The notes under the pieces: generated by a model | The model's input: the letters and a program-made list of their open reading frames with translations, nothing else | Databases searched by the model: none | Told to the model about the DNA's origin: nothing | DNA from: Osedax fenrisi | Taxonomy: Eukaryota; Annelida; Polychaeta; Sabellida; Siboglinidae | Assembly: GCA_964019155.1 (NCBI GenBank) | Contig: OZ025240.1 | Coordinates: 39,315,715-39,379,714 of the forward strand | Direction: 5' to 3' | DNA: 64,000 nt | Part shown: positions 1 to 13,387 of the stretch, one piece after another | Position numbering within the stretch: the stretch's first letter is position 1 | How the letters are laid out: every line of letters starts with the position of its first letter | Made by a program: the position numbers and the translations under genes

Positions 1-204
1 TCTATTGTAATTATATCCTTGAAAATAACATACTACGCCAGCCTCATAATACTTCTTAACTTCTTTTACTAGATCGCAGAGATAATTATTATCATTAATA
101 TAACCATAATAGACAACATAATAATATTTAATTTTTACATTTTCAGTGGAATTCATTCATATATAACCTTTAAACCTTTAACCTTCAAGGTTAACCACTC
201 CATG
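1..204. other. AT-rich flank, nothing recognised
   Basis: No open frame or repeat border was recognised. This stretch lies just beyond the 3' end of the LINE fragment that follows. Confidence 0.5.
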
Positions 205-1208
205 TAGTAATAAATACTTCTCAGGCGTGGTGTCCCGTAGGACAGAGTTTATAGTTGGTCGTAGGCAATTTTAAATAGGTACGTTTTTAATGCCCTTTTA
301 AAACTGTTTGGTCATCGTTGTTCACGTAGAGACGGTGGTAGCTTATTCCATAGCGTAGGTGCAGCGCAGGAGAAGGCACGTAGTCCGTGATTTCGGTTGT
401 GATAGGGGGTTTTCAGTAGGTTAGTTACTGCAGGTATGACGCTTCGTGGAATGGTGTTTGTTTCTATGCAGTTTGCCAAGTAAAGTGGGGAGTTATGGTG
501 ATATGCATTATGCGTAAGTAAAAGTATTTTATATTTTACCCTGAAACGAAAAGGGAGCCAGTGTAATTGTTTCATCAGATTAGATATGGAGTCATTTGAT
601 CTTCTGAGTAGGTTGAAAATTACTCTAACGGCACTTCTTTGAAGCATGTGTGGTTTGCGGGTAGATACGTCAGGCAGAAAGATCAGTAATGCGTTGCAGT
701 AATCAATTATAGGGAGTACAGTGGAACGAACGAGTGTAGTGCAGGTTTCAGTAGTTAGTAAAGAACGAATTTTTTTTATGTTATATAGATTGAAGTTTGC
801 AGCTTTGACTTGTTTATTAATATAATCCTCGAAACTAAAAAGAGGGTCAAAGACGGTGCCAAGGTTGCGTATGGGGTTGAGGCAGTGTAATGGATTATCT
901 AAGATATTAATTTGCATAGGTAATGTCTGTCTTATGTTCTTGTTATACCCTATCAGTAGTGCTTCGTTTTGGATTTATTAATGCATAGGGAATTATTTCT
1001 AAGCCATTTTGATATTTCATCAATGCATCAGTTTAGTGAGGTAAGCTGGTTTGGTAAATCGCGGGGGGAGTCACAAGTGATATATAATTGTATGTCGTCT
1101 GCGTACATGTGGTAGGATATGGCGTGATTTTTGCAGATTGTTGAAATGGGGTCGATGAAAATAATGAAAAGTAAAGGTCCTAGCACCGAACCTTGAGGCA
1201 CGCCGTAT
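205..1208 (-). mobile_element. 5'-truncated CR1/L2-like LINE fragment (reverse transcriptase C-terminal half)
   Basis: Read on the minus strand, the fragment begins at GVPQGSVLGPLLF (RT palm), continues through the catalytic YADD box (HMYADDIQLY), and then, after stops and frame breaks around 920-1000, enters a 201-residue open stretch at 312-917. That stretch shows typical LINE C-terminal signatures: LHWLPFRFRVKYKILLLTHN and CAAPTLWNKLPPSLRE. After a stop it resumes with FKRALKTYLFK near 250-305. The 5' part (endonuclease and fingers) is missing, as in ordinary 5'-truncated insertions. GVPQGSVLGP together with YADD and the long C-terminal region fits the CR1/L2 type of non-LTR element; the clade is inferred, not computed. 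It is certainly non-functional. Confidence 0.88.
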
Positions 1209-1472
1209 ATAATTAAATATGAACTTATTGTAATACTTAGTAATCTATATGCCTCAGATCCTAACTAGGATCAACATAACTTTACGATCAATTATCTACG
1301 GATGGTAGGCACAAATTAAATAATTATAAATAACAAAGTTCATGCGTCGCGTTCATTTGGGATATAATGCAGCTAAAAAAAACAGAAGAATAAAACTAAA
1401 CTAAATAAATCAAACAACCCACAAATATCAATCCGTAATAGGATGGTAGGTGTCGTGTTCGTATGTGTATAT

Positions 1473-1522
<50 letters not shown>

Positions 1523-1620
1523 GAATGGTTTATACGTATGTATTTCTAAAGGAATTATTCCATATATACATGTCCAGCAAACAGTAATAGCCGCATAATA
1601 GCATATGTTATAGCCTCAAA
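1209..1620. repeat. AT-rich spacer with a (TA)n microsatellite
   Basis: Only a (TA)n run at about 1470-1516 stands out. No coding signal was seen. Confidence 0.7.
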
Positions 1621-1980
1621 TGTTTACATTGTGCTATTATGCTGCTATTAATTTGTCATACTATTATGCTACTATTTATAGTCTATTATGCTAATATTAT
1701 GCTGCTATTAATGTTAACAGTATATTAAGCTGCTATTCTAATAATAGAAGCATAATATTATAGGGATAGGTATAGCAATGGATATATTTAATATGTCTAT
1801 TATATCTATTTAATAATATTAAATATACTCTTAAAATTAATAGCAGCATAATATTATCATAATAGACTTTAAATATGATAATAGCAGCATAATTATTATG
1901 ATAATAGCATGAACAATTAATAGCAGCATAATAGACATTTAATAGCATCATAATGGCAGCATAATAGTACAATGTAAACA
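1621..1980. mobile_element. Fold-back / MITE-like element with about 36-bp terminal inverted repeats
   Basis: The left end starts TGTTTACATTGTGCTATTAT. The reverse complement of the right end starts TGTTTACATTGTACTATTAT, so the ends pair with few mismatches over about 30 bases. The interior is built of many copies in both orientations of a TATTATGCTGCTATTAA-type unit, so the whole element folds on itself. No transposase and no clear target-site duplication were seen. The open frame on its minus strand is tyrosine/leucine low complexity produced by the repeat, not a gene. Confidence 0.7.
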
Positions 1981-2828
1981 TGTATCTAGTAGATACTTTT
2001 AAAGTTACTTTAAAAGTAATTTTAGATTTTTGAAATAAAATTATTTTATTTTAAAAATAATGATAGATACATATGTCGAACATAATGAGTATATCACTAT
2101 AGATAAATGTGTTACTATCTATTATAATATTTAATCGATAGTATAAATATATTTATTAAATATTAGATATTTATTAAAATATTATGACATTATTTAAAAA
2201 ATAATTTTTTAATTTTATAAATTTCGAATGAAAATGATTATTTATAGAATTTACCTTATAACTAGTATATACTTATAACAATTGTGAGTTATAATTGATA
2301 AAGTATCAGTCTTTTTGATCTCTATTGAGCAATATAATATTCTATCACTGTTTACATATAAAATACATGTATACGTATGAAAAATTAGTTTAGATATGTA
2401 CAGAAAAAGATCAATTATATTTATTGTAATTCACCTATCATAGGTCCTATGTATTGTATAATTTAAAATTATTATTGGGTAATATTAAATATCCATATAG
2501 GAAATAATAATATGAAATAATATATTATTCCGATTTTTATTTAATATATTATAGTTATAAAATATATTATTTAAATTAATAAAATATTAATTATATAGAT
2601 AAAACATTTTATTAAAAAGAAATATTATAAATTAATTAAATTAAGTAAACTATTAAATTACCAATTGAACACCTATAGGTTAAGAGGGTTATTAATTAGG
2701 GAACTAAACAAATAAAATAACAAAACAAATAGCCTGCATATCCGTCAGTAATCAAACTTGTCAACGTAGTTGTTTATTAGATATACTAGAGTATACTATA
2801 TACGTGAGCGATTGTATTGAACATAATA
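1981..2828 (+). other. Upstream region of the R3HDM4 orthologue
   Basis: AT-rich DNA before the start codon at 2829. An in-frame TGA at 2805-2807 precedes the ATG with no other in-frame ATG between, which supports the start. No promoter element could be assigned against this base composition. Confidence 0.4.
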
Positions 2829-3876
2829 ATGACTGAAAATGAAAATATAAACGTTATTGATAAAGAATTATCAAGTAATACAGAAAGCAAGTTAGTTATT
2901 CTATAGTATAATAATTATATTTGATGAACTATTTTTACAATAGTTGTTCTATATTTAATATATGATAATAGTATGATAATATAATATTAGCATACTGAAT
3001 ATATTAATATAAATAATTATATATTAAATAATTATGAATCGAGATTATTCAAGAGATTACTAAATGATTTATTTGTAGAGTTATACAAGAACAAATGAAT
3101 ACCGTGGTAGTAAGCAACGCCATTACTATGAAAGTTAGTATCGAAGAACAAGTGAAAATATCAGCTACGCGTCCTCAGAGCATTCGCATCGCTGGTAAGC
3201 CGGCTAACTCGGAGAATTGGCCTAAAGAAAAGAATCACAAGAGATCGCCGAAGAGTAGACTAGGAGTCAGAAGAGTTCGTCGTCAGGATAATCGTTAGTT
3301 ATTTCCTAGTGACATGCGTAACGCTTCAGTTGTTCTGCTTATAGGGGCATCATACTGATACAACTATACTAATATCATCACTGATTCATCAGTACAATAA
3401 TGCATACTAAACACTCTAAATAAATAATTTAAATGTATTTCATCATTAGCAATACCGTACTGCCAACACTATTATACTGTATTTATAATAACTTAAATAA
3501 GTAACGAAGTTTATACTTATTTTTATTAAATCTTCATCCCATATTGTCACAGATACGCTATATTTCTAATATATAATCATAATAGAATATATCTATTCTT
3601 ATCTTACTTCATAATCGGATGCAAGTATACGCTAATCTAATTGAATAACTATATTGACGACAGTGAAATGTCTACTGGATCTATTGGATGAGGATGAAGA
3701 GTTAATCTACGGCCAGCTCATCGAACCTTCCACTTCACCAATCAGTGAGCTGCATTGCGACGTTCACAAGATGGAGGTTATTTCCTCCGATATTAAGTAG
3801 AACTGCCTTTACTCTCGTTAAAGAGATTATATAATCGTATTACACCATCCCCTATAGTCTAAAATATTGTATTATA

Positions 3877-3918
<42 letters not shown>

Positions 3919-5704
3919 GATTATATAATTTATATATAATATATATATATATAGATTATAGATTATATATATATTATCCATAAAAGTACAACTGCTTATG
4001 AATATATTTGCAAACGTTAACCGTTACAAGGCTGTTAATAAGTTATCGTATGACTAAATACTATACTGAATATTAAGTATGTATTCATTATAATAATATC
4101 CAAATGAGAAATATTAAATTCTATACATATATTATAGAATGTTAATATAATATAATCGATTATAGTTTATTCTAATGTGTAAATAAATATTCAATAGATA
4201 CATTTTTTTTGACTGTTAATAATAAATTAAAATTACTCATCCTTAAGCGCTGTTAACATGAGCAATCTATTCCAGCAATTTCGCAATGGAATTCTTAAGA
4301 ATTGCCAAAATGTAAAATTCTATGTTTTTTCTGACATTATTGCTAAATTTTCTAATCAAAATTTATTCTAGTTTTTGTAACAATTTATACAATTGGTAAA
4401 TAAACGCATGCACATGTATACTGATGAGTATTAATTCAAACACATTTACCTTTCTAGAGGTTAATCTATTTATAATCGTTTGCGATTATAAGTGATTAAA
4501 ATTATGTTATTTAATCGTTAATAATAATTAATACTAATCAATTAATAATTATAATTATAATATATAATTTCTTATATAATTATTAAATAATTAATATATG
4601 TATATTACCATTTTATGATTATATAATTAACTTAAGTTCATTATATAATCATGAAGTTTTAATGTATTCCACTGCAAGAATAGATTGCTCATGTGAACAC
4701 CGCTTTAGAATATTTTATTATCACATCACTAAAAATATACATATATACGTATATATAAATATATTAAAATACAAGAATAAAATTACAAATATACAATTTT
4801 ATTATATCACCAAACTAGCATAATATATATTAGCATATAGCGTTATAATCATATTTGTATTGTTAGATTCACTATTACACGCTAAGATCATTAATGTAAC
4901 GTTATCGATACCTCATAGGCTTGGAATACCTTTATAGACAGTTCAGAAACTGATCAGAACAAGTTGTTAAAGGAAATAGACCTGCAAGATACTAGAATAG
5001 AAGATGGTTAATATGATATGTATATATATATCTATATATATATATACAGTCAACTCCCGATAAGTCGGACTCGCAAGGGACCGGGAAAAGAGTCCGACTT
5101 AGCGAGATGTCCGACTTATCCGAGATTCAGAATATCATGCAAATGATACATGAAATGCGCAGCGCGAGTTAAATGGTTACCGAAATGTTGAATTATGCAA
5201 CAATCAACAACATAAAATGTTGTATTCAATAATATTACTTACTAAAATTATAATATTCATTATTTAAAGTAAATATTTCTGACAATTTATAAAAAGTCCG
5301 ACTTATCCAGTATAAAAATCATAAAAATGACTATAATATGTGTCCGACTTATAGAAAAGTCCGACTTATCCAAAATAACTTATCCGACTTATCCGATTAA
5401 TTTAACATGGAACTAGATACAAATCCAACCAAACCAACTAAATGTGTCCGACTTATCGAGAAGTCCGACTTTTCCGTAGTCCGACTTACCGAGAGTTGAC
5501 TGTATATATATATATATATATATACACACAGTCGATTTTCATATTTATTATTATACACTATTCACACACACATACTCTTCACATATGATATTGATATTTT
5601 ATAATCTTTATTTACATTCTGAAAATATTATTAAATAGATAATATCAGTAATAATTTGGATTCTATAGGTTATTCATAAACTATTGTATGATATATATAT
5701 TACA

Positions 5705-5752
<48 letters not shown>

Positions 5753-6190
5753 CATTTACATATGAAGATAAATGTAGTTAATTTCTATTATATTTAATTA
5801 ATATGAATTATAAAATATGTACATATTTATTATCTCACATATATGTAATGTGAGATAATATATATATATGTTTATTTAAATTTTGTTCTTCATTATATCT
5901 TACATAAATATTTATTATTTACATTAATATAAATATATCTTTTATTTTGTTTATGTAGTTTTCAAATATAGGTGAATACATATTATTTAAATGTATACAG
6001 TTCAAATAGGTATACAATATATTATAAATTATTGATCTTTATTATAATATATAGTTATAACAATTTTTAAATCATAATATTACTTAAACTATATAATAAT
6101 AAATATATATATATATTTATTATTATAAAGTTTATTCATATGTATTTTTAATTATGTAATTTAAATATGAATGAAAAATATAGTTATACT

Positions 6191-6224
<34 letters not shown>

Positions 6225-9200
6225 CAGATTATCATCTATTGAGAAGATCATTAAAATATGACATCTAATGTAACGTTTACATATTGACAACAAGTAAATG
6301 ATTATGCGAAGACACACTCAACCCTATTATTACTATAATACCATGATAACCCCCCTCCACCCCCACCCCCACCCCACCCCTCTACAGATGATGAAGGCAG
6401 TGCCTGTTTCAGGTATCACAACATAGATAGGAACATCCGTACGTTCTTAAAGAAAAGGAAACTGCCCACCGTAAGTACACATCACTAGCATAGCATATCA
6501 TATCACTTATCTCTGTCATTATCATATAGCATCTCATACCACTTATCTCTGTCATTATCATATAGCATCTCATATCACTGATCTCCGTTATTATCATATA
6601 GCATCTCATATCACTTATCTCTGTCATCATATAGCATCTCATATCACTTATCTCTGTCATCATATAGCATCTCATATCACTTATCTCTGTCATCATATAG
6701 CATCTCATATCACTTATCTCTGTCATTATATAGCATCTCATATCACTTATCTCTGTTATTATCATATAGCATCTCATATCACTGATCTCCGTTATTATCA
6801 TATAGCATCTCATATCACTTATCTCTGTCATCATATAGCATCTCATATCACTTATCTCTGTCATCATATAGCATCTCATATCACTGATCTCCGTTATTAT
6901 CATATAGCATCTCATATCACTGATCACTTATCTCTGTGTTTATCGTAGAGATATCTCATCTCACTGATCGCTGTATTTACTTTTTATTTTGTTATCTCTT
7001 ATATCAGTGTAATCTCCTTTGATCACTCACTTTCATAAATATCAACTCAGTTGTACCATCTACCACCTCTTGTTTTCCTATCTGTCTTCTCTCTTACATT
7101 CATCTCCAATCTATACTCTATATCTCTACACATCATCTCCCCTCTATCATATATTTCACATATCACCATTATATATTCCGCTATAATCATAATAACATTC
7201 ATCTTGTATTATTAACGATAATACACACTTACTATTAAATAGATCAATGTATCATTCAATACATTTATATATATTGTAATATTTGTATATATGTTTGTAA
7301 TGTGTTTATGAATATCTATTATTTTATGTAAATAATATTTAAGATGAATTTTACTTTTAATATTATTTATATTGTGTATTTTATAATATATTTAAAAAAA
7401 ATATAGGCTATATATAACAATTATTTTAATTTATAATATTTTAAAAGTATTTATATTGATACAATAAAAACTTGTATACAAACTATGAATATTTTATAGG
7501 TTTTAAATATTTCTGAATATTATTTAACAATTTTGAAATAAATGTTTGTAAATTACTTCATTTTTATTTTTTGATATATTTTGCTTCTTTTATATAGTAA
7601 TTATGAATATAAAATATTAAATTAAGTCATTTTTACAATTAGTAAATGAGTATTCATATGAAAATATTCATACGTTCAAACATGCTTCTATGCAACTGCT
7701 TCAATGAACCATTTTTATAGTATCTAATATTGTGAAATCTGCCATTTTATCCTCTTAGATAGGCTGCAGTGTAATAATATTCGTAATATTTATTTACTAT
7801 GTAAAAATACCATATTGATTATAATTAAATATTTTAAAATAATATTTGTATTGCTAATCTATATGTATAACAAATATTATACATATTATTTTCATTTTAC
7901 TATCATTTGTTCAATAATCTAAATTTTAATATTTTATTTTGTTAATGTATGCATATTTCATTTTATCAATAATGAATTCTGAATATAACAATATAAAATA
8001 TTTTCTATCAAACTGAACATAAAAATGATTACAACACTAATGATTATAATAATAACATTTGAATCGTTAATAATTAATAGGAATGATTGCAAAAGAAAAG
8101 AAACAGAAAACTATACCCAACCTGTGGTAATGATTATTTATTGGATTATTTATCAAATTTAAACGTTTAATATTAGTGAGAATATATATCATTGAATATA
8201 TTAATATCAATTCTTTGGATATTTTTCTATGGCTCATTCGTTAATTTGATTATGCATAGTTGGTAACTAATTTGAATTAAAAAATATATATTTAACATAT
8301 AAACAATGGTATGTTTTTTACTCTATTGTTATATTATAATACACCGGATAACAATCTTATATAACGGACTTGTTTAATAATGTTAATTATTTATAAATTA
8401 TTACAAATTGTTCATTTAGATTGTTCACTCAAGCATGAATTAACATAATAAATTATATTATATAATAAAAATGTATACACTACATAAATAGGCAGTATTT
8501 ATTTACACAGAGTAAATATATATATATATATTTATGGTTTATATTTTTTAATATATATCAATATTTTATAATATATCAAATATTGACTAAATTATATAAA
8601 TAAAGTTATATAATAATAAAGATTAAATAGTTTTTATAAATTTGAAAATGTTATATAAAAAATTGCATTTGATTTAAAAAATAATAATATTCATATATAT
8701 ATACACATATTATCGTTATTATTGTATGTTATTTATTATTATTGTACATTATTTCATATAAAATATTATAATTTTATATTAATTATGTATTAGTAATACG
8801 CCTATAAAACATTGTATCATATGTATATATTTAAAGTTGTATTCACACCAACATATATAGTCCGATTTAAAGAAAGCTACATCGAATTTACAAATAATTT
8901 ATTTGAAAACATTTAATAAATATTGGTTTAATCACAGATTTTCATCAAGTAGTTTAATCTTCCTAATATTAAAATTTTGAAACTCTTACTATTTATAAAT
9001 TAATGAATTCAGTATATATTTTCCCATTGTGTATATTAAAATTACAAAATAGCCTATATTTTATATAGTTAATTATATATAGCTATTCGTACTGAAAACT
9101 GCCCAATATTGATATCCACCGATGTCTATTGCTTATAATCTATCTACATATGTATGGTGTGAACATAGCTTAGTAATCTACATGTGTATTAATATATGTT

Positions 9201-10406
9201 AACGTTATTACTATTCACGTTTCAAAGTTATGTTGAGTTGTTATTCAATGCACCTATCACCACATCTTCGAGTGTTACACTGTGATATTAACCCCGCCCC
9301 TCTTACATAATAGGGTTTAATGGACACCATCGAGAAGGACCTGTCTGAATTCTTTACCAATGATCCTAAAGGCGTGTTCATCTACAACCTGAAGTCAAGC
9401 TACGAACGTATCCTCACCCATACCCTGTCCCAGTATCTTAGGCTGAAATCACATAGTTAGAGAGAAAGAGAGAGAGAGGGATATGTATATATGTATATAT
9501 AACTAATAGATATGTATGTGTATCCAATTATATATATATAGTTTATATATAATTCATCATTTAAATGTATCTATATAATTCAATTATACACATTTTTATG
9601 ATAATATATTTTATTGACTTTAAAAATATTGTTTAATTTTAGTGTTTGCATTGAAGCCATATGTAATAGATTATGAATCCCAGTTTTGTATTAATTTGTT
9701 ATATAGTAATAAGTTATTACTAATAGGTCACAACGTAACAAATATGTTACATGATTAATTTATATGTTGATAAAGTTAGCCACATAATATCATTGAAATA
9801 GAATAGAACAATAGTTTGGTTCACTATGGATTAATAATAATCAAAACTATATACAAATCTATATATTTTCCCATTGTGTATATTAAAATTACAAAATAGC
9901 CTATATTTTATATAGTTAATTATATATAGCTATTCGTACTGAAAACTGCCCAATATTGATATCCACCGATGTCTATTGCTTATAATCTATCTACATATGT
10001 ATGGTACTATATATTCTATGGACATATTTCTACAATATAATTGAAAACTTTTATTTCACAGTTAAATGTTTATATAATATTATTGCATCATAGGCATAGA
10101 GTAAAGTTTTAATTTACAATTCAACAGATATAATTAACTCATTTCATTTATAATCACTGATTTACAACTATTAACAGTTTATAACAATGAATGTAACAGA
10201 TTAGTAAAGTAGTACCATTGAAATAGAGAGAGAAAATATCCCATCCTGATATAATAATTTATATATATATACTAATATAAAATCACGATTGCTAAACAGG
10301 TTACGATAATTCTGAGGGGGCTAGGCAAACCACCGTAGAGAATATGCACGAAGACTTTATACGTCCACCTGTCACTCTAGTCGAATACCTGCATCAGAAA
10401 ATGTAA
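2829..10406 (+). CDS. R3HDM4: R3H domain-containing protein 4 orthologue (7 exons, 269 aa)
   Basis: Exons reconstructed by eye: 2829-2890, 3079-3293, 3664-3776, 4919-5006, 6388-6470, 9314-9455, 10300-10406 (stop TAA 10404-10406). All introns are GT...AG and all phases join (2,1,0,1,0,1), giving 269 residues; vertebrate R3HDM4 is about the same length. Family signatures appear in order: a basic region followed by RRQDNLKCLLDLLDED (human-like LENTQYLLTLLE); EAWNTFIDSSETDQNKLL (like EVWNDFMNRSGEEQERVL); CFRYHNIDRNIRTFLKKRKL; and an R3H motif with Arg219 and His223 in SSYERILTHTLSQYL. The R3H fold is known to bind single-stranded nucleic acid; the cellular role of R3HDM4 is poorly defined and a nuclear location is only inferred. 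The N-terminal 60 residues are divergent and less certain. A candidate poly(A) signal AATAAA lies at 10479-10484. Confidence 0.9.
3777..4918 (+). other. R3HDM4 intron 3, AT-rich
   Basis: Contains (TA)n at about 3883-3910 and 3935-3975. No other feature was recognised. Confidence 0.6.
5047..5502. mobile_element. Pogo/Tigger-like MITE (TA target site)
   Basis: Terminal inverted repeats of 25 bp differ at two positions (left CAGTCAACTCCCGATAAGTC; right end reverse-complemented CAGTCAACTCTCGGTAAGTC), each flanked by TA within a (TA)n tract. Several extra copies of GTCCGACTTATC lie near both ends in direct and inverted orientation. There is no transposase. The CAGT start, TA duplication and repeated subterminal motif fit the pogo/Tigger branch of Tc1/mariner. 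It sits in R3HDM4 intron 4. Confidence 0.8.
5503..6387. repeat. R3HDM4 intron 4 remainder: (TA)n tracts and a C-rich stretch before exon 5
   Basis: (TA)n runs at about 5713-5748 and 6190-6220. The run of CCCCACC units at 6351-6381 gives the 3' splice site of exon 5 a strong pyrimidine tract. Confidence 0.7.
6484..6960. repeat. Minisatellite, about 13 copies of a 33/36-bp unit
   Basis: A tandem array of units reading CATATAGCATCTCATATCAC plus TTATCTCTGT or GATCTCCGT. Unit lengths are 33 or 36 bases, both multiples of three, so the minus strand stays open for about 170 residues as repeated ISDMRCYM-type peptide. I treat that frame as an artefact of the unit length, because the array lies in R3HDM4 intron 5 and begins within 20 bases of the exon 5 donor. 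Confidence 0.85.
6961..9012 (+). other. R3HDM4 intron 5, AT-rich, no further feature
   Basis: Pyrimidine-rich to about 7150, then AT-rich. No repeat borders or coding blocks were recognised. Confidence 0.5.
9013..9158. repeat. 146-bp direct repeat, copy 1
   Basis: Identical by eye to 9860-10005 over 146 bases (offset 847). It lies in R3HDM4 intron 5, while copy 2 lies in intron 6, so the pair brackets exon 6. No terminal inverted repeats were seen. Confidence 0.9.
9314..9455 (+). CDS. R3HDM4: R3HDM4 exon 6, encoding the R3H motif
   Basis: The exon opens in phase 0 after TAG at 9311-9313 and ends in phase 1 before GTTAGA. It encodes residues 188-234, including DLSEFFTNDPKGVFIYNLKS and the R-x3-H core ERILTH. 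It lies between two identical 146-bp direct repeats (9013-9158 and 9860-10005). Confidence 0.9.
9860..10005. repeat. 146-bp direct repeat, copy 2
   Basis: Second copy of the repeat at 9013-9158, located in R3HDM4 intron 6. Confidence 0.9.
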
Positions 10407-10768
10407 CCCCTTACCAGAACCTTCTAGAACTTACTAATTTAGTATAGCTAGTGGTTTAAAAGGGAATTGAATTATTGTAATAAAAATAACAATAATATCA
10501 ATAATCATATATATATATTCTATACATACGTATATATACTATACTTATATATTTAATTATATACATTATATTAATTCTATCTTATTTACATATAACTTCT
10601 CATTATGTTTAATAACATATAACTAATATACATATCAATCTATGTACATAGACCTGCATAGATGTATATGTTACTAATTTTCTCGTTTCTTATTAAAAAA
10701 TTAATGTTCACTATATTTTGAATGTAGTTAATTCATCAATAATTATAAATTATTGTATTTTATATATT

Positions 10769-10826
<58 letters not shown>

Positions 10827-13379
10827 ATCAATATTTAATGTATATCAATATTGTATTGATAGTAGATACATAACAGTACTATTACACACATTGTTTGTCT
10901 CTCTTAATACTGAGTATTATACAAGTATTAACGTTACCCATTAGTATATCCATTGTTTATCGTCTATTGTTATTCCCATGTTATTGCCCTATTGTTACAG
11001 TTAATGATTTTAACTCATTTGCACGTAAATACGTTATTGAGGTGTTTATTCGTAGATGTTTCTGTTTTATATCTATGAATGTTATCGTTGATTATGTTAC
11101 TATGTGCTTATTATGCAACTCTAGGTCATGACTCTATTTTGGATTTAATAAATTACGTATTCAATATATATTTTTATTCATTATATTTATATACATTTAT
11201 ATAGATTATATTTCATATATATTTGAACAATAAAGTAAAGACAAAGGAGATTACAATGAGATAATAATAATATTACAATTTATTACAAAATAATTTATTC
11301 TTCATAATATTCAAAATATCTTTTCATCTGAATTACCTATTCTCTTTTGCCTTTAGTCGGAAATTTAATACTTATTCTCATTATATCGACATCTGTTGCT
11401 ACACTGATTCATCTCCCCCATTCCTATACATAATGTTACCAGTTTCCCAACTCCTTCTGAATGCATGTCCATTTCTCCCACTGACATTATTCCTCTCAAT
11501 ATATGTCTATGATTCCCTATGTTGCATAATACTAAATATTATCTGTAATTGATTTTACAAATGTATAAAGTAGACATCATAGTAAGTCTATTTCCAGCAT
11601 TACTACAATACTTAAATTGCTATCTAGCTTCACAACATGCTTTAAAATTATCACAACTAGATTTATTTTACTCTTATTACTATATTTATATAACTGCAGT
11701 TATTATGAAATATTAAATACTTTTAGGAGCGCTGACATGTTAATAGAGAGAACAAGTAATAGGATATTCACTATTTATTCTTCATGTTTTCTTTATAAAC
11801 CTTATTTACCTTCCTTGCTCTAAATAAATTCATGAAATATTGCAGACATGCTCTTGCTACTCCTACAAATTTATTTTCTACCGACCTGTGAATTGTATTG
11901 CTGACCATACTAAATATGATCTCATTACTAACAAGAATAGCCTAGCACTATCTTATACTTACTTCAAGAAACTCCAATAAAGAAATTAAATAGTTAATTT
12001 ATGTTTACTCTCTTCGTAACTATTCACATGCATTCTCCAAGTCAGTAGAATAGATAATTTCATAAATTACACTTCGTTAATAAACCTTCACCTCTGAAAT
12101 AGTATCTAATTTCTATCCATCCTGACTACCCTGGGTTTGCTTCTCATTAATTAGTTGAGATCAAACTCATCCTTTGCTAATATGAACATGAATCATTGAG
12201 TCCCGTACATATAGTTGAACCAAACATCGTAAGTGTCAACAATAAATACACCATACCTACAGTTAAGTTTTCATTTATATCAGTAAAATACTTTACTATC
12301 ATCTAGTATATGAATAGCCCATTGATGTAGACCGTAAACCGAGATATCCCTTCTATACATATCTGCTAGTGGTTAAGTAGTTCGAAACATAAATATTTGT
12401 ATATATACGTGTAGTATTTATTAATTATTTAATATGTATATCAAAGCCCTTTGTTTATATGTATACATGTAATATTAATATATAGAAGGGATAAATCGGA
12501 AGTTAAGTGGAATTTCTTGAGTAACATAATTGTATTTTCTTTTCTTCTTTTACAACTTTTAGTTACAGAGCGTTGCTACTTTTTCTATCATTAGCTTCAT
12601 TTACTATTTTCCATTATTCGGAGGAATTTTATTTGAGATTTTCATAATTCATCTTATTTTCTTTTTCATTACCTTCTTTTGGAGATATATTGACTATTAT
12701 GTAGCCTAGGTATGGTAGAGTTGTAGTACATAAATGTATTCCTTTATACTCTCTTATGGTTGGTTGTGGTATTTTCCTCTGATGTTTCATGATGTTTTAT
12801 CTTTTGTGGCATATAGCTGGTGTTTTCCATAGTATTAACATTTAGTATTACCATTTAGTATTAACCTTATCTCTTGATAGGAATTATAACTTTCGGTGTC
12901 TGTCAGTTCTTGTAACTCGCAGGATAGCTCTTAGACACTTCATTTAGAAAACCAGCAGGGTATTGATCTAATTTGCCTCATTGTCCATGTCTCTGACCCG
13001 CTTTTTAGAGTATAATCTTGATTTTTTTAGATATGTCTCTGGAAGTACAGTCTTTAAAAAGCCTGGGACGCCATCAAAATTCTATGCCGAACATCATCTG
13101 GACAGTTGGAGACGAGATTGCACAAAAACCTGAACTGGTTAACTTTGGGGACAATATTATTGCCGATTTTGATGTCTTTTTATTCAGTTGTCAGAACTGC
13201 ATATTTGAGAGGATTGCTTTTTAGGCCCCATTTATTACAAGCGTTTTCTTGTTCTTAATATAGATGTATATATATATATTGTTATATACACTATATATAT
13301 ATATATATACTTTATATTGTACATACTATATATTCTATTTAATATACGGTATACACTATATGTGCACAGTATAGGTATA
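10407..13379. other. Intergenic AT-rich DNA, possible decayed retroelement at about 11300-13230
   Basis: The R3HDM4 3' UTR and poly(A) signal come first, then (TA)n at 10778-10822. From about 11300 to 13230 base composition is less extreme. The minus strand has short peptide stretches faintly like retroelement text (LPYLGYIIVNIS at about 12690) but with many stops. I cannot assign a family. Confidence 0.35.
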
Positions 13380-13387
13380 CCTATAGG

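Noticed and set aside
6409..6927. 172-codon open frame on the minus strand
   Set aside because: It is the reading of a 33/36-bp minisatellite overlapping exon 5 of R3HDM4; monotone ISDMRCYM repeats, not a protein gene.
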